Below are positions 37,865-47,271 of a stretch of DNA of 64,000 nt, one piece after another. The position numbers and the translations under genes are program-made. The notes under the pieces are model-generated. The model saw only the letters and a program-made list of their open reading frames with translations, ran no database searches and was not told the origin of the DNA. Source of the stretch: Alphaproteobacteria bacterium (GTDB taxonomy: Bacteria > Pseudomonadota > Alphaproteobacteria > Micropepsales > Micropepsaceae). The stretch is from assembly GCA_018971835.1 (NCBI GenBank), contig JAGWZW010000002.1, forward strand, positions 1 through 64,000. The letters run 5' to 3'. How positions within the stretch are numbered: position 1 is the stretch's first letter; each line of letters begins with the position of its first letter.

Positions 37865-38385
37865 AGCGGCGCCGCGAGCCCAGCGCCGAAGAACGCGCGC
37901 TGTTCGAGGCTGCGCTCAAGGACACCACGCCGCTGAAACAACCGGCCAAGGTGAAGCCCAGACCGGGCGCCGCCAAGGTCAAGGCAGCGCATGCCGGTCA
38001 TCGCGCGCCGATCGAACGTGGGCTGGACGGCAACACCGCCGCGCGCCTCAACCGCGGGGTGCTCGAACCGCAAGCGCGGCTCGATCTGCACGGCATGACG
38101 GAAACCGTGGCACATCGCGCCTTGCTGACATTCATCAGAGGGGCCTTCGCGCGCGGCCTGCGGCTGGTGCTGGTCGTCACCGGCAAGGGCCTGAAGCCGC
38201 CCGCGCCCGATGCGCCCTTCGATCTGGAACTGGATATGCGCGCCCGCGGCGTGTTGAAGACTATGACGCCGCGCTGGCTGGCGGAGCCGGAGCTGGCGGG
38301 GTTCGTCGCCGACGTGCGCAGCGCCCATCGCCGCCACGGCGGCGCGGGCGCGCTCTATGTCTACCTGCGCAAACCGGCGCGTTAA
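37861..38385 (+). CDS. Smr-domain protein
   Basis: 174-residue protein. A basic, probably disordered N-terminal half precedes the Smr domain with LDLHGM (74-79), LVLVVTGKG and the closing GGAGALYVYLRK. Smr domains bind or nick nucleic acid, and related proteins act in ribosome rescue. It follows mltA with a four-base overlap. Its stop TAA and the stop of the convergent DUF2244 gene share the palindrome TTAA. Confidence 0.92.
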   Translation: MKRRREPSAEERALFEAALKDTTPLKQPAKVKPRPGAAKVKAAHAGHRAPIERGLDGNTAARLNRGVLEPQARLDLHGMTETVAHRALLTFIRGAFARGLRLVLVVTGKGLKPPAPDAPFDLELDMRARGVLKTMTPRWLAEPELAGFVADVRSAHRRHGGAGALYVYLRKPAR

Positions 38386-38870
38386 AACGGCCGGTATTCT
38401 CTCGCGCTGCGCAGCGCCGCCTTGAGCGCCTCGGCCAAGCTGGCGCGATCGTCCGGCCCCAGGAAGGAACCCAGTTCCGTAGCCTTGCCGTGACTCCACA
38501 GCGTCAGCTTTCGCGCCGGCAGCACATCGCTTTCCAGCACCACGCGCACCCAATAGGGATTGAGCGCAGTCTGGCTTGGTTGTCCGCGCGCCGGCCACCG
38601 CGCGATGCGCAGTTCGGAGGGCGTCAGCGTTACGTGCTCGCTGCACTGTGCGGCCTTGCGGCTGGTGCGGAAGGCCCAGGCCAGCAACGCCACGTCGAGC
38701 CCCATGAACGGCATGACCGGCCAGGCCCCGTCCAGCATGAACGCAATGCCGAGCCCGAAATTGGCCGCCGCCACCAGCGCGAGGACGATCAGCTGCGCGC
38801 GCGCCGAAAGCGGCGGATTGGGATGCAGCACCGCGTCGAAAAAGACGGGTTCGGAAACTGGCTCGGTCAC
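38382..38870 (-). CDS. DUF2244 membrane protein
   Basis: 162 residues with two adjacent membrane helices (LIVLALVAAANFGLGIAFML and PFMGLDVALLAWAF). A cytosolic part contains LNPYWVRVVLES and ELGSFLGPDDRASLAEALKAAL, the DUF2244 signature. The function is unknown. In alphaproteobacteria it is often next to nth, as here. It overlaps the Smr gene stop to stop by three bases. Confidence 0.9.
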   Translation of the reverse strand: MTEPVSEPVFFDAVLHPNPPLSARAQLIVLALVAAANFGLGIAFMLDGAWPVMPFMGLDVALLAWAFRTSRKAAQCSEHVTLTPSELRIARWPARGQPSQTALNPYWVRVVLESDVLPARKLTLWSHGKATELGSFLGPDDRASLAEALKAALRSAREYRPF

Positions 38871-38915
38871 GCCGCCAGCATGAAAGCCGGGCGCTCCCGA
38901 TTCAAGGGCCTGTCG

Positions 38916-39221
38916 CTATTCGTCCTCGTGCCGGTGACGTCCGCAGCGCCGCTCGTAACCGTGGCGGCCGCCGTGATGCTTCCAGAACGGTGTCCCCAGA
39001 TCGAGGTCACAAGGATCGGTGACGGCGCCGCCAATGGCACCTGCCACGGCGCCGATGGCCGCCCCTGCCGCCGGATTGCCGGTGGCCGCGCCTATGGCCG
39101 CGCCGCCGGCCGCACCCAGCATACTGCCGGTGATGGCACGGTCGCCGGGATTCGTGCCGCAACCCGACAGCGCCAATGCACAGACGATGGCCGAGCCCAT
39201 TGCGAAATTCCTGAGCGTCAT
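38916..39221 (-). CDS. Glycine-zipper lipoprotein
   Basis: 101-residue exported protein. The signal peptide ends with lipobox LSGC (Cys21). The mature part has a glycine-zipper membrane-insertion segment (GAAGGAAIGAATGNPAAGA and GAVAGAIGGAV). It ends with an unusual His/Arg-rich tail (KHHGGRHGYERRCGRHRHEDE). AAGGAG lies six bases before the ATG, fixing the start. Related small lipoproteins sit in the outer membrane; no function is known. Confidence 0.82.
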   Translation of the reverse strand: MTLRNFAMGSAIVCALALSGCGTNPGDRAITGSMLGAAGGAAIGAATGNPAAGAAIGAVAGAIGGAVTDPCDLDLGTPFWKHHGGRHGYERRCGRHRHEDE

Positions 39222-39365
39222 CACAGACTCCTTGTTATTGCCGTCCGAAGACGAACGGTGATGACAGATTCTTCCATTTTTCCCGCCGGGACGCTGGGCA
39301 GAGCGATGGCAAAGCAGGGACATTTCGGTGACAAATAGGAATTGCGCAATCAGGGTGGCCGCCGG

Positions 39366-40103
39366 ATGACTTGTTCGTTTTCAAAGAAGGAAATCGAAGC
39401 GTTCTTCTCCCGGCTCCAGAAGCTGGAGCCGGAACCGAAGAGCGAACTGTCCTATCGCAATCCCTATACGCTGCTGGTGGCGGTGGTGCTCTCCGCACAG
39501 GCCACCGACAAGGGCGTGAACAAGGCGACCGCGGCGCTCTTTCCGGCCGTCGATACGCCGGAGAAGATGGTGGCGCTGGGCGAGGCCGGACTCACGCAAT
39601 ACATCAAGACCATCGGGCTTTATCGAGGCAAGGCCAAGAACGTCATCGCGCTGTCCAGGGCGCTGATCGAAAGCCACGGCAGCGCGGTGCCGAAGGACCG
39701 CGCGGCGCTGGAGGCGCTGCCCGGCGTCGGCCGCAAGACGGCGAATGTGGTGCTGAATGTCGCTTTCGGCGAACCCACCATCGCGGTGGACACGCATATC
39801 TTCCGCGTCGGCAACCGCACGGGCCTGGCCCCCGGCAAGACGCCGCTCGAAGTGGAGCAGAAACTGGAGCAGTGCGTGCCGGCAAAGTTCAAGCTGCACG
39901 CCCATCACTGGCTGATCCTGCACGGCCGCTATACCTGCGTGGCGAGAAAGCCCCATTGCCCCACCTGCGTGGTGCGCGATCTCTGCCGCTTTGCCGACAA
40001 GACCGAGGAGCCGCCAGCCGCCAAGCTGCCCGCAAGAAAATCCGCCGCCAAGAAAATTGCCGTCAGGAAACCGGCGGCGAAGCGGCCGCGCGCAGCGCGT
40101 TGA
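39366..40103 (+). CDS. nth: Endonuclease III
   Basis: 245-residue base-excision-repair glycosylase/AP lyase for oxidised pyrimidines. The helix-hairpin-helix and catalytic Lys lie in LPGVGRKTANVVLN, and the catalytic Asp in FGEPTIAVDTHI. The [4Fe-4S] cluster Cys are in CVARKPHCPTCVVRDLC. An extra C-terminal tail of about 35 residues is rich in Ala, Lys and Arg (PARKSAAKKIAVRK), probably DNA-binding. The end of this tail overlaps a convergent lipoprotein gene by 41 bases. The ATG at 39366 is preferred over a TTG eight codons earlier. Confidence 0.96.
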   Translation: MTCSFSKKEIEAFFSRLQKLEPEPKSELSYRNPYTLLVAVVLSAQATDKGVNKATAALFPAVDTPEKMVALGEAGLTQYIKTIGLYRGKAKNVIALSRALIESHGSAVPKDRAALEALPGVGRKTANVVLNVAFGEPTIAVDTHIFRVGNRTGLAPGKTPLEVEQKLEQCVPAKFKLHAHHWLILHGRYTCVARKPHCPTCVVRDLCRFADKTEEPPAAKLPARKSAAKKIAVRKPAAKRPRAAR

Positions 40104-40437
40104 GGCAGGCCGGATCTGCCGCCCATTTGGACCCGCGTGGCAGCGTCTCGACATGACGCACCGCCAGCGTGCCGCCATTGGGATAGAGGAAGAAGAACGC
40201 CTTGCAGCCGGCGCCGTCATAACGCCACATCTCGTCGCCGCCATCCCGGCGCACGAAGGCCGGCGCGCCGTAGGCGGTGCGCACATCCTGCGCGGCCAGC
40301 CCCACCATGCCGGGCAATTCGTTGGTGACCTCGGGCGGCAGCGCTCCGGGCGACGAGACGGACGGGGCCCTCGTGGCGCAGGCGGCGAGCGTCAGCGCCG
40401 CGGCGCAGACGGCAAGGATACGGAAAACGGAACTCAT
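40063..40437 (-). CDS. Small lipoprotein of unknown function
   Basis: 124 residues. The signal peptide VFRILAVCAAALTLAAC has its lipobox Cys at 20. The mature part has GLAAQDVRTAYGAPAFVRRDGG followed by EMWRYDGAGCKAFFFLYP, a pattern like the SmpA/BamE-type 'outer-membrane assembly' fold (helix pair, then strands DxWxY..C..FxF). That resemblance is weak and based on pattern only. It starts at the EI24 gene stop (TGATG), so both are one transcript. It ends inside the convergent nth tail. Confidence 0.8.
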   Translation of the reverse strand: MSSVFRILAVCAAALTLAACATRAPSVSSPGALPPEVTNELPGMVGLAAQDVRTAYGAPAFVRRDGGDEMWRYDGAGCKAFFFLYPNGGTLAVRHVETLPRGSKWAADPACLNALRAAASPPVS

Positions 40438-41114
40438 CAGACCGGACGCCCCTCGTGGCTGTAGCGTTTGAAGAGATGCACCATGAACGCGGCTCCGAAC
40501 AGCGGCACGAAAAAATTGACCACCGGCACCAGCGACAGCGCCGCCAGCAAGAGCCCCGCGCTCCAGATGCCGAACCGATGGCGGCGGCGCAGGGTCCGCG
40601 CCGCGCCCGCCGACAGGTGCCGCAGCGCGGCCAGCTCGAAGAATTCGCGGCCCAGCAGCCAGCCGTTCAGCAGCAGCATGTCGATCCAGGCGAATTCCGG
40701 CTGCAGGAGGTTGAGCGGCATCAGGATCACCTCGAACAGGATCACCCAGAAACTCAGCCTGAGGCCCGCCACCAGCCCGGTCCAGAACGATACGCCCGCG
40801 GCCGGCGGATCGGCAGGATAGTAGGTTTTCTCCACCTCTTCGGCGATCTCGTCCAGAAACAGTGAGGCGAACAGAGCGGCAACGGGCGCCCCCAGGAAGA
40901 CCATCACCACCACCAGCAGCGCATCGGCGAGGGCAGCCAGCAACGTGTTCAGCCAGGCCCAGGAGAGGGCCGGCATATGGGCAAGCCCGTATTGCGCCGC
41001 CCAGGACAAGCCTGCAAACAACAACACCGTCAGCGCCAGGGATTTCAGCACCACGCCGCGAAAGGCCGGATCGACGACGGACTGCAACGCCTTGCGCGCG
41101 CTTGCGAACATCAA
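40437..41114 (-). CDS. EI24-domain (CysZ-like) membrane protein
   Basis: 225-residue inner-membrane protein starting with a basic amphipathic stretch (SARKALQSVVDPAFRGVVLKS). About four strong hydrophobic segments follow, with VFLGAPVAALFASLFLDEIAEEVEKTYYP in the middle, the EI24/CysZ hallmark. The C-terminus has VPVVNFFVPLFGAAFMVHLFKRY. CysZ of E. coli is a sulfate permease, but alphaproteobacterial EI24 proteins are not characterised and no sulfate genes are nearby. Upstream gene of a two-gene unit. Confidence 0.88.
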   Translation of the reverse strand: MMFASARKALQSVVDPAFRGVVLKSLALTVLLFAGLSWAAQYGLAHMPALSWAWLNTLLAALADALLVVVMVFLGAPVAALFASLFLDEIAEEVEKTYYPADPPAAGVSFWTGLVAGLRLSFWVILFEVILMPLNLLQPEFAWIDMLLLNGWLLGREFFELAALRHLSAGAARTLRRRHRFGIWSAGLLLAALSLVPVVNFFVPLFGAAFMVHLFKRYSHEGRPV

Positions 41115-41171
41115 GCCCGTCCTTTATGCGGGTTGGCCCCGTAGGGGATAATACGGATCGGGAGCAGCCAT

Positions 41172-42164
41172 ATGGCCCAGAAATACGATGTCGCCGGTTT
41201 GGGTAACGCCATTGTCGATGTGATCGCGGCGACGGACGACGAATTTCTCCTCACTCACAACGTGGCCAAAGGCGTGATGACGCTGATCGACGAATATCGC
41301 GCGCATCAGCTGCTCGGCGCCCTGCCGGACGGGCGCGAGATCGCCGGCGGCTCGGCCGCCAACACGATGGCGGGCCTTGCCTCGCTGGGGGGAACGGGGC
41401 TGTTCGTGGGCAAGGTGAATGCGGACCGGTTGGGCGAAAGTTTCGCCGACAGCCTAAAGCAGATCGGCGTGCAGTTCGACACCAGGATGGCCGAAGGCGG
41501 CCCGCAAACCGCCTGCTGCCTGATCGCGGTGACGCCGGACGGCCAGCGCAGCATGAACACCTATCTGGGCGCCTGCCGCGAGCTGACGCCGGAAGATATC
41601 GACGAGGACGCCATCGCCGCTTCGGCCGTTCTCTATATCGAGGGCTATCTATGGGACGAACCCTCGGCCAAGGCCGCGATCGAGCGCGCGATGGCCGCGG
41701 CCAAGCGTGCCGGCCGCAAGGTGGCCTTCACGCTCTCCGATCCGTTCTGCGTCGAGCGCTGGCGCAGCGAGTTTCGCGAGCTGCTGGATACGCGCCTCGA
41801 TATCCTGTTCGCCAACGAAGCCGAAGCCAAGGCGCTGTTCGAGGTGGACAGCTTCGACGAAGTGCTGCAGGCGATGCGGCCGTGGAAAGGCATCGCGGCG
41901 CTGACGCGCTCGGAAAAAGGCTGCGTGGTGGCCAGGGGCAGCGAAGTGCATGTGCTCGATGCCGCGCCGGTCGCCAAGGTGGTCGATACCACGGGTGCGG
42001 GCGATCAATATGCTGCCGGATTCCTTTATGGCCTCACGCGCGACAAGCCGCTGGCGGCCTGCGGCAAGCTGGGCGCGCTGGCGGCGGCCGAAGTGATCTC
42101 GCATTACGGCGCACGGCCGGAAGTGCATCTGAAGACGCTGGCCGCCGAAGCCGGGCTGATCTGA
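41172..42164 (+). CDS. PfkB-family sugar/nucleoside kinase (adenosine kinase-like)
   Basis: 330-residue ribokinase-fold enzyme. It opens YDVAGLGNAIVDVIA and has REIAGGSAANTMAGLASLGG (first PfkB signature). It closes the ATP site with VVDTTGAGDQYAAGFLYGL, where the Asp of DTTGAGD is the catalytic base. The arrangement is close to enzymes annotated as adenosine kinase in alphaproteobacteria, but substrate specificity is not certain. GGGAG lies seven bases before the ATG. Confidence 0.9.
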   Translation: MAQKYDVAGLGNAIVDVIAATDDEFLLTHNVAKGVMTLIDEYRAHQLLGALPDGREIAGGSAANTMAGLASLGGTGLFVGKVNADRLGESFADSLKQIGVQFDTRMAEGGPQTACCLIAVTPDGQRSMNTYLGACRELTPEDIDEDAIAASAVLYIEGYLWDEPSAKAAIERAMAAAKRAGRKVAFTLSDPFCVERWRSEFRELLDTRLDILFANEAEAKALFEVDSFDEVLQAMRPWKGIAALTRSEKGCVVARGSEVHVLDAAPVAKVVDTTGAGDQYAAGFLYGLTRDKPLAACGKLGALAAAEVISHYGARPEVHLKTLAAEAGLI

Positions 42165-42173
42165 TCCAGATCG

Positions 42174-42983
42174 TCAGGCGTTGAGGCCGAGCACATCGGC
42201 CATCGCGTAGAGGCCGGGCTTCTTGCCGCGGCCCCAGCGCACGGCTGCCACCGCGCCCTGCGCGAAGATCATGCGGTCTTCGGCGACATGGCCCAGCTCG
42301 ATGCGCTCATGCGGTCCGGCGAGAATGACCTTGTGCTCGCCCACCACTGTGCCGCCGCGCAGCGTCGCAAAGCCGATGGCGCCGGACGCGCGCGGCCCGG
42401 TATGGCCGTCGCGTGCGCGCACGGCCTTTTCGTCCAGCGAGACGCCGCGGCCGTCCGCCGCCGCCTGGCCCAGCAGCAATGCGGTGCCCGACGGCGCATC
42501 CACTTTCATGCGGTGGTGCATTTCCACGATCTCGATGTCGAAATCGGGCAGGGCCCTGGCCGCCTGTTTCACCAGCGCCGCCAGCAGGTTCACGCCCAGG
42601 CTCATGTTGCCGGACTTGACGATGGTGGCATGGCGCGCGGCGGCGCGGAGCTTCGCTTCGTCGTCATCGGAGAATCCCGTCGTTCCGATGACGTGCACGA
42701 TGCGCGCCTGCGCGGCCAACGCCGCCAGCTCCACCGAGACTTTCGGGATCGTGAAATCGATCAGCGCATCGGCATTCGCGAGCAACGGCAGCGCGTCGTC
42801 GGTCAGTGCCACGCCATTGGCGGGCAAGCCCGCCAGCACGCCGGCATCGGCGCCGAGATCGGGATGGCCCTTGGCTTCCAGCGCGCCCGCGACCACGCCA
42901 TCGCTCGTTTCCGAAACGGCGCGGACCAGCGTGCGCCCCATGCGCCCGCCTGCTCCCGCAATCACGATGCGCAGCGCGCTCAT
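42174..42983 (-). CDS. dapB: 4-hydroxy-tetrahydrodipicolinate reductase
   Basis: 269-residue NAD(P)H-dependent enzyme of lysine/diaminopimelate synthesis. The nucleotide motif is [13 protein letters not shown] (8-20). GTTGF is conserved, and catalytic His and Lys are in [35 protein letters not shown] is typical. It starts eight bases after grpE and is the third gene of hrcA-grpE-dapB, an uncommon but plausible operon. The ATG at 42983 was chosen by homology. Confidence 0.95.
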   Translation of the reverse strand: MSALRIVIAGAGGRMGRTLVRAVSETSDGVVAGALEAKGHPDLGADAGVLAGLPANGVALTDDALPLLANADALIDFTIPKVSVELAALAAQARIVHVIGTTGFSDDDEAKLRAAARHATIVKSGNMSLGVNLLAALVKQAARALPDFDIEIVEMHHRMKVDAPSGTALLLGQAAADGRGVSLDEKAVRARDGHTGPRASGAIGFATLRGGTVVGEHKVILAGPHERIELGHVAEDRMIFAQGAVAAVRWGRGKKPGLYAMADVLGLNA

Positions 42984-42990
42984 GGCATCC

Positions 42991-43572
42991 TCAAGCGTTG
43001 GTGTCCACGGTGCCGCCGGGCTGCGGCGTGGCACCATCTTCCTTCTTTGCCACCGTCACCATCGCCGGGCGCAGCAGCCGCTCGCCGATCTGGTAGCCCA
43101 CCTGCACCACGTCCACGATGGTGCCTGCGGGCTTGCCGCCGCCCGGCACTTCGGCGATGGCCTGATGCAGGTTGGGATCGAATTTCGCATTGGTGGTGTC
43201 GATCTGCTTGATGCCATGCTGTTCGAGCGTGGCAATGAGCTGGCGGTCGGTCACTTCCACGCCTTCGATCACGGCCTTGAGCTGCGGCGGTGCGGCCTCG
43301 CGCACCTCGGCGGGGCAGGCGGCGATGGCGCGGGCGAAATTGTCCGCCACCTGCAGCATGTCGCGGGCGAACCGGCTGATGGCGTATTGCGAGGCGTCCT
43401 GCTTCTCGCGCTCGGCGCGGCGGCGGGTGTTTTCCGCTTCGGCCAGCGCCCTCAGCGCGCGGTCTTTCAGCTCGGCAATCTCGGCCTTCAGCGCCTTGAC
43501 CTCTTCGGGTTCCTCGCCTGCGGCGCCGTTCGCCTGATTCTCGGGGATATAATCGTTGTCGTCGTCACTCAT
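42991..43572 (-). CDS. grpE: Nucleotide exchange factor GrpE
   Basis: 193-residue co-chaperone of DnaK. An acidic disordered N-terminus is followed by a long coiled coil ([34 protein letters not shown]) and the beta-wing domain with [21 protein letters not shown] and [18 protein letters not shown]. It follows hrcA by 14 bases, the standard heat-shock pairing. dnaK and dnaJ are not in the window. Confidence 0.96.
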   Translation of the reverse strand: MSDDDNDYIPENQANGAAGEEPEEVKALKAEIAELKDRALRALAEAENTRRRAEREKQDASQYAISRFARDMLQVADNFARAIAACPAEVREAAPPQLKAVIEGVEVTDRQLIATLEQHGIKQIDTTNAKFDPNLHQAIAEVPGGGKPAGTIVDVVQVGYQIGERLLRPAMVTVAKKEDGATPQPGGTVDTNA

Positions 43573-43586
43573 GATCGTTTTCCTGT

Positions 43587-44681
43587 TCAGGCCAGAAGGC
43601 GGCCCACGACTTTCGCCGTGTAGTCCACCATAGGGATGATCCGCGCGTAATTGAGGCGGGTGGGGCCAATCACTCCGATCACGCCCACCACCTTGCCCTT
43701 GGCATCGGTATAGGGCGCCGCCACGGTCGAGGAGCCGGAAAGGCTGAACAACCGATTCTCCGAGCCGATGAAGATGCGCACGCCTTCGCCGTCCTTGGCA
43801 AGTTCGAGCAGGCGGATGAGGTCGTTCTTGCGCTCGATGTCGTCGAACAGCGTGCGCACGCGCTCCAGGTCGGTCTGTGCCTCCACGCTGTCGAGCAGGT
43901 GAGAGGCGCCGCGCACGATCAGCACTTTTTCCTCGGCGCTGGGATTGGCGCCCTGCGGCTCGGCCAGCGTCGCCAGCCCCTCGGCCACGATCTTGGCGGT
44001 GAGGCCGTCCAGCTCCACGCGCGCGGTTTCGAGCTCTTCGACGATCTCGCGCCGCGCCGCATCGAGCGTGCGCCCGCGTAAGCGCGCATTGAGATAATTC
44101 GAGGCTTCGCTGAGCGCCGAAGCCGGCAGGCCGACGGGCGTATCGATCAGGCGGTTTTCCACCTGGCCCTCTTCGGTCACGATCACCACCAGCGTCTTGC
44201 CCGGGGCGGCGGCAACGAATTCGATGTGCTTGAGCGTGCCGCCGTCCTGCCGGGCGGCCATCACCAGACCGGCGCAGCGCGACAGGCCCGAGAGCATGGT
44301 CGTGGCCTGGGTCAGCACGTCCTCGAGGCCGCGGCCGGTGCCGGCCACCCGCGCCTCGATGGCGATGCGCTCGTCGGGGCTGAGGTCGCCGATTTCGAGC
44401 AGCCCGTCCACGAACAGGCGCAGGCCCCTCTCGGTCGGCACCCGCCCGGCGCTGGTGTGTGGCGCATAGAGCAGACCCAGCGACTCCAGATCGGCCATCA
44501 CGTTGCGGATCGAGGCGGGGGAGAGCGACACCGGCAGCCGCTGCGACAGCGTGCGCGAGCCCACCGGCTCGCCCGAGGTCAGAAAGGCGTCCACCAGATG
44601 GCGGAAGACCTCGCGCGGCCGCTCGCCCAGCTCGCCAGCCAGGCGCCTCAAGGCGGCGGTGTCTCTCGGGTTTGCGCTCAC
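43587..44681 (-). CDS. hrcA: Heat-inducible transcription repressor HrcA
   Basis: 364-residue repressor of groE/dnaK-type operons in many bacteria. The winged helix has EVFRHLVDAFLTSGEPVGSRTLSQRL and LSPASIRNVMADLESLGLL. PHTSAGRVPTERGLRLFVD is the most conserved HrcA segment. The C-terminus has GVIGVIGPTRLNYARIIPMVDYTA. The GTG at 44681 with GGAG five bases upstream was chosen over an upstream start that adds residues unlike the family. HrcA binds CIRCE elements, but none was seen near its own gene, so it may regulate genes elsewhere. Confidence 0.95.
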   Translation of the reverse strand: MSANPRDTAALRRLAGELGERPREVFRHLVDAFLTSGEPVGSRTLSQRLPVSLSPASIRNVMADLESLGLLYAPHTSAGRVPTERGLRLFVDGLLEIGDLSPDERIAIEARVAGTGRGLEDVLTQATTMLSGLSRCAGLVMAARQDGGTLKHIEFVAAAPGKTLVVIVTEEGQVENRLIDTPVGLPASALSEASNYLNARLRGRTLDAARREIVEELETARVELDGLTAKIVAEGLATLAEPQGANPSAEEKVLIVRGASHLLDSVEAQTDLERVRTLFDDIERKNDLIRLLELAKDGEGVRIFIGSENRLFSLSGSSTVAAPYTDAKGKVVGVIGVIGPTRLNYARIIPMVDYTAKVVGRLLA

Positions 44682-44819
44682 AACTCCGACCTTATGTTCA
44701 AATCCAGGCCAACTATTTGATTTGCATGAATTTGCCTGCCGTCCCGGGCTTCGCATTGCACCCGGTGCCCGACAAGGCTAGGTAGCCACAGATATGCTCA
44801 ACTTCAAGGGATACCAAAC

Positions 44820-45536
44820 ATGCGCCCCAGCCAGCGCGCCGCCGACCAGATGCGCTCCGTCAGCTTCCAGCCCGGCGTGGCCAAGCATGCCGAGGGCTCG
44901 TGCCTCGTCAAATTCGGCGACACGCATGTTTTCGTCACCGCCTCCTTGCAGGAATCCGCCCCGCCCTTTCTCAAGGGCACAGGCAAGGGCTGGGTCACGG
45001 CCGAATACGGCATGCTGCCCCGCTCCACCCATGACCGGATGCGGCGCGAGGCGGCGCAGGGCAAGCAGTCCGGCCGGACGCAGGAAATCCAGCGCCTGAT
45101 CGGCCGCTCGCTGCGCGCGGTGACGGACCTCGCGGTGCTGGGCGAGCGGCAGATCGTGGTCGATTGCGACGTGCTGCAGGCCGATGGCGGCACGCGCACC
45201 GCCTCCATCACCGGGGGCTATGTGGCGCTGGCCCAGTGCGCCCGCTTCATGAAGAAGGTCGGGCTCATCAAGGCGCCGCTGCTCAAGGACCACGTGGCGG
45301 CCATCTCCTGCGGCATCTGGGAAGGCCAGCCGGTACTCGACCTCGATTATGACGAGGATTCCTCGGCCGGGACCGACGCCAATTTCGTGCTCACCGGCGC
45401 GGGCGGCATCGTCGAGATTCAGGGCACGGCGGAAGGGGCGCCCTTCAGCGACGAGGAGCTGGCCGCCCTCATCCGGCTGGCGCGCAAGGGCGTGGGCGAA
45501 CTGGTGGCGCTGCAGCAGGCGGCGCTCCGCGGATGA
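44820..45536 (+). CDS. rph: Ribonuclease PH
   Basis: 238-residue phosphorolytic exoribonuclease that trims tRNA 3' ends. It shows [19 protein letters not shown], the phosphate-binding RSLRAVTDL, and the active-site run [25 protein letters not shown] lies nine bases before the ATG. It is divergent from hrcA, and rdgB starts inside its last codon (ATGA), the conserved alphaproteobacterial order. Confidence 0.97.
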   Translation: MRPSQRAADQMRSVSFQPGVAKHAEGSCLVKFGDTHVFVTASLQESAPPFLKGTGKGWVTAEYGMLPRSTHDRMRREAAQGKQSGRTQEIQRLIGRSLRAVTDLAVLGERQIVVDCDVLQADGGTRTASITGGYVALAQCARFMKKVGLIKAPLLKDHVAAISCGIWEGQPVLDLDYDEDSSAGTDANFVLTGAGGIVEIQGTAEGAPFSDEELAALIRLARKGVGELVALQQAALRG

Positions 45537-46138
45537 AACTGGAAAAGGGCGCCACGCTGGTCCTGGCCAGCCACAATCCCGGCAAGGCCGGAGAGATCCG
45601 GGCGCTGCTGGAGCCTTTCGGCATCGCCACCCTGAGCGCGGGCGAGCTGGGCCTGCCGGAGCCCGAGGAAACCGGCAGCACCTTCGCCGAGAACGCGGCG
45701 CTCAAGGCGCGCGCGGCGGCGGCCGCCAGCGGCCGGCCGGCGCTGGCCGACGATTCCGGGCTCTCGGTGGATGCTTTGGGCGGGGCGCCGGGCATCTATT
45801 CGGCGCGCTGGGCCGGGCCGGGCAAGGATTTCGCCGCGGCCATGGCGCGCATCGAGCGCGAGCTGAAAGCAAAGGGCGATACCGCGCACGCCGCCATGTT
45901 CGTCTGCGCGCTGGCGCTGGCCACGCCGGAGGGCGATTGCGAAACCTATGTCGGCGAAGTGCACGGCCATCTGGAATTTCCGCCGCGCGGCGCGCACGGC
46001 TTCGGCTATGACCCGATCTTCGTGCCCGACGGCATGACCACGACCTATGCCGAGATCGAACCGGCTGCAAAGCACGCCATCAGCCATCGCGCGCGGGCCT
46101 TCGCCAAGTTCGTCGCCGCGCTGAAGCAGAGCGGATGA
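45533..46138 (+). CDS. rdgB: dITP/XTP pyrophosphatase RdgB (HAM1 family)
   Basis: 201-residue house-cleaning enzyme removing ITP, dITP and XTP. Motifs: [18 protein letters not shown] (substrate-binding Asn-Lys), [18 protein letters not shown], the catalytic [15 protein letters not shown], and [12 protein letters not shown]. Overlaps of four bases join it to rph and to hemW. Confidence 0.96.
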   Translation: MKLEKGATLVLASHNPGKAGEIRALLEPFGIATLSAGELGLPEPEETGSTFAENAALKARAAAAASGRPALADDSGLSVDALGGAPGIYSARWAGPGKDFAAAMARIERELKAKGDTAHAAMFVCALALATPEGDCETYVGEVHGHLEFPPRGAHGFGYDPIFVPDGMTTTYAEIEPAAKHAISHRARAFAKFVAALKQSG

Positions 46139-47268
46139 GCGGCGCCGGTTTCGGCATCTATGTGCACTGGCCCTTCTGCGCGGCCAAGTGCCCCTATTGC
46201 GATTTCAATTCCCATGTCCGCAGCGAAATCGACGACACGGCGTGGGCAGGAGCCATCGCGCGCGAGCTGGAACACATGGCGGCGCTGCAAGGCGGGGCGC
46301 GAACGCTCGTGCAGAGCGTGTTCTTCGGCGGCGGCACGCCGTCGCTGATGCGCGGGGCGGCGGCAGGCGCAGTTTTAAACACCATCGCAAAATTGTGGCC
46401 GGTGGCCAACGATGTCGAGATCACGCTCGAAGCCAATCCGGCCAGCGCCGAGGCCGCGCGCTTTGCCGATTACCGCGCCGCCGGCATCAATCGCGTCTCG
46501 CTGGGCGTGCAGGCGCTGAACGATGCCGATCTGAAATTCCTCGGCCGCCTGCACAACGTCGCCGAGGCCAAAGCGGCATTGGCGATGGCGATGCAGAATT
46601 TCGAGCGCGTCTCGCTCGATCTGATCTATGCGCGGCCGGGACAAACGCTGGACGCATGGGAAAAGGAATTGTCCGAAGCCCTTGCCTTCGGCACCGAGCA
46701 TCTGTCGCTCTACCAGCTCACCATCGAGCCGCAGACACCGTTCGCCGCGCGCGGCATTGTCATTCCCGACGACGATCACGCGGTGGCGCTCTACGAACGC
46801 ACGCAAGCGATGACGAATGCGGCCGGCCGGCCGGCTTACGAGATTTCCAATCACGCTTCGCCCGGCGCCGAATGCCGCCACAATCTGATCTATTGGCGCT
46901 ATGGCGATTACGCCGGTGCTGGACCCGGCGCGCATGGCAGGCTTCAGATCGGCGGCAAGCGTCTCGCCACGCTCTGCGAACGCCTGCCCGAACGCTGGCA
47001 GGACCAGGTGCGGCAGGAGGGGCACGGCATCGTCGAAGTTACGGAGATTTCTGCTGCCGAGGCCGCGCGCGAGCATCTGCTGATGGGCCTGCGCCTGCGC
47101 GAGGGCATCGACCTCGATGCCTATCGCGCGCGCTGGGGCACCGCGCCCCATGCGGAAAAAATCGCCGCGCTCGCCGCCGACGGTTTTCTTGTCCAGACCG
47201 GATCGCAACTCGCCGCCACGCCCAAAGGCGTGCTGGTGCTCAACCGGCTGATCGCCGAACTGGCGTGA
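46135..47268 (+). CDS. hemW: HemW-type radical SAM protein
   Basis: 377-residue protein once called an oxygen-independent coproporphyrinogen oxidase; characterised HemW members act as haem chaperones. The [4Fe-4S] cluster motif CAAKCPYC is at 15-22 in [17 protein letters not shown]. The Cys pattern CxxxCxxC without a fourth nearby Cys is HemW-like. The barrel has [10 protein letters not shown] and [13 protein letters not shown], and the C-terminal HemW domain ends the protein. It converges on the lipoprotein gene with three bases between. Confidence 0.93.
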   Translation: MSGAGFGIYVHWPFCAAKCPYCDFNSHVRSEIDDTAWAGAIARELEHMAALQGGARTLVQSVFFGGGTPSLMRGAAAGAVLNTIAKLWPVANDVEITLEANPASAEAARFADYRAAGINRVSLGVQALNDADLKFLGRLHNVAEAKAALAMAMQNFERVSLDLIYARPGQTLDAWEKELSEALAFGTEHLSLYQLTIEPQTPFAARGIVIPDDDHAVALYERTQAMTNAAGRPAYEISNHASPGAECRHNLIYWRYGDYAGAGPGAHGRLQIGGKRLATLCERLPERWQDQVRQEGHGIVEVTEISAAEAAREHLLMGLRLREGIDLDAYRARWGTAPHAEKIAALAADGFLVQTGSQLAATPKGVLVLNRLIAELA

Positions 47269-47271
47269 ATC

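Noticed and set aside
44756-44784. TTGCAC-N17-TAGGTA as promoter of rph
   Set aside because: Spacing is right but the -10 matches poorly, so it was not listed as a feature.
44682-44819. CIRCE element expected near hrcA
   Set aside because: No TTAGCACTC-N9-GAGTGCTAA or close variant was found in the hrcA-rph gap.
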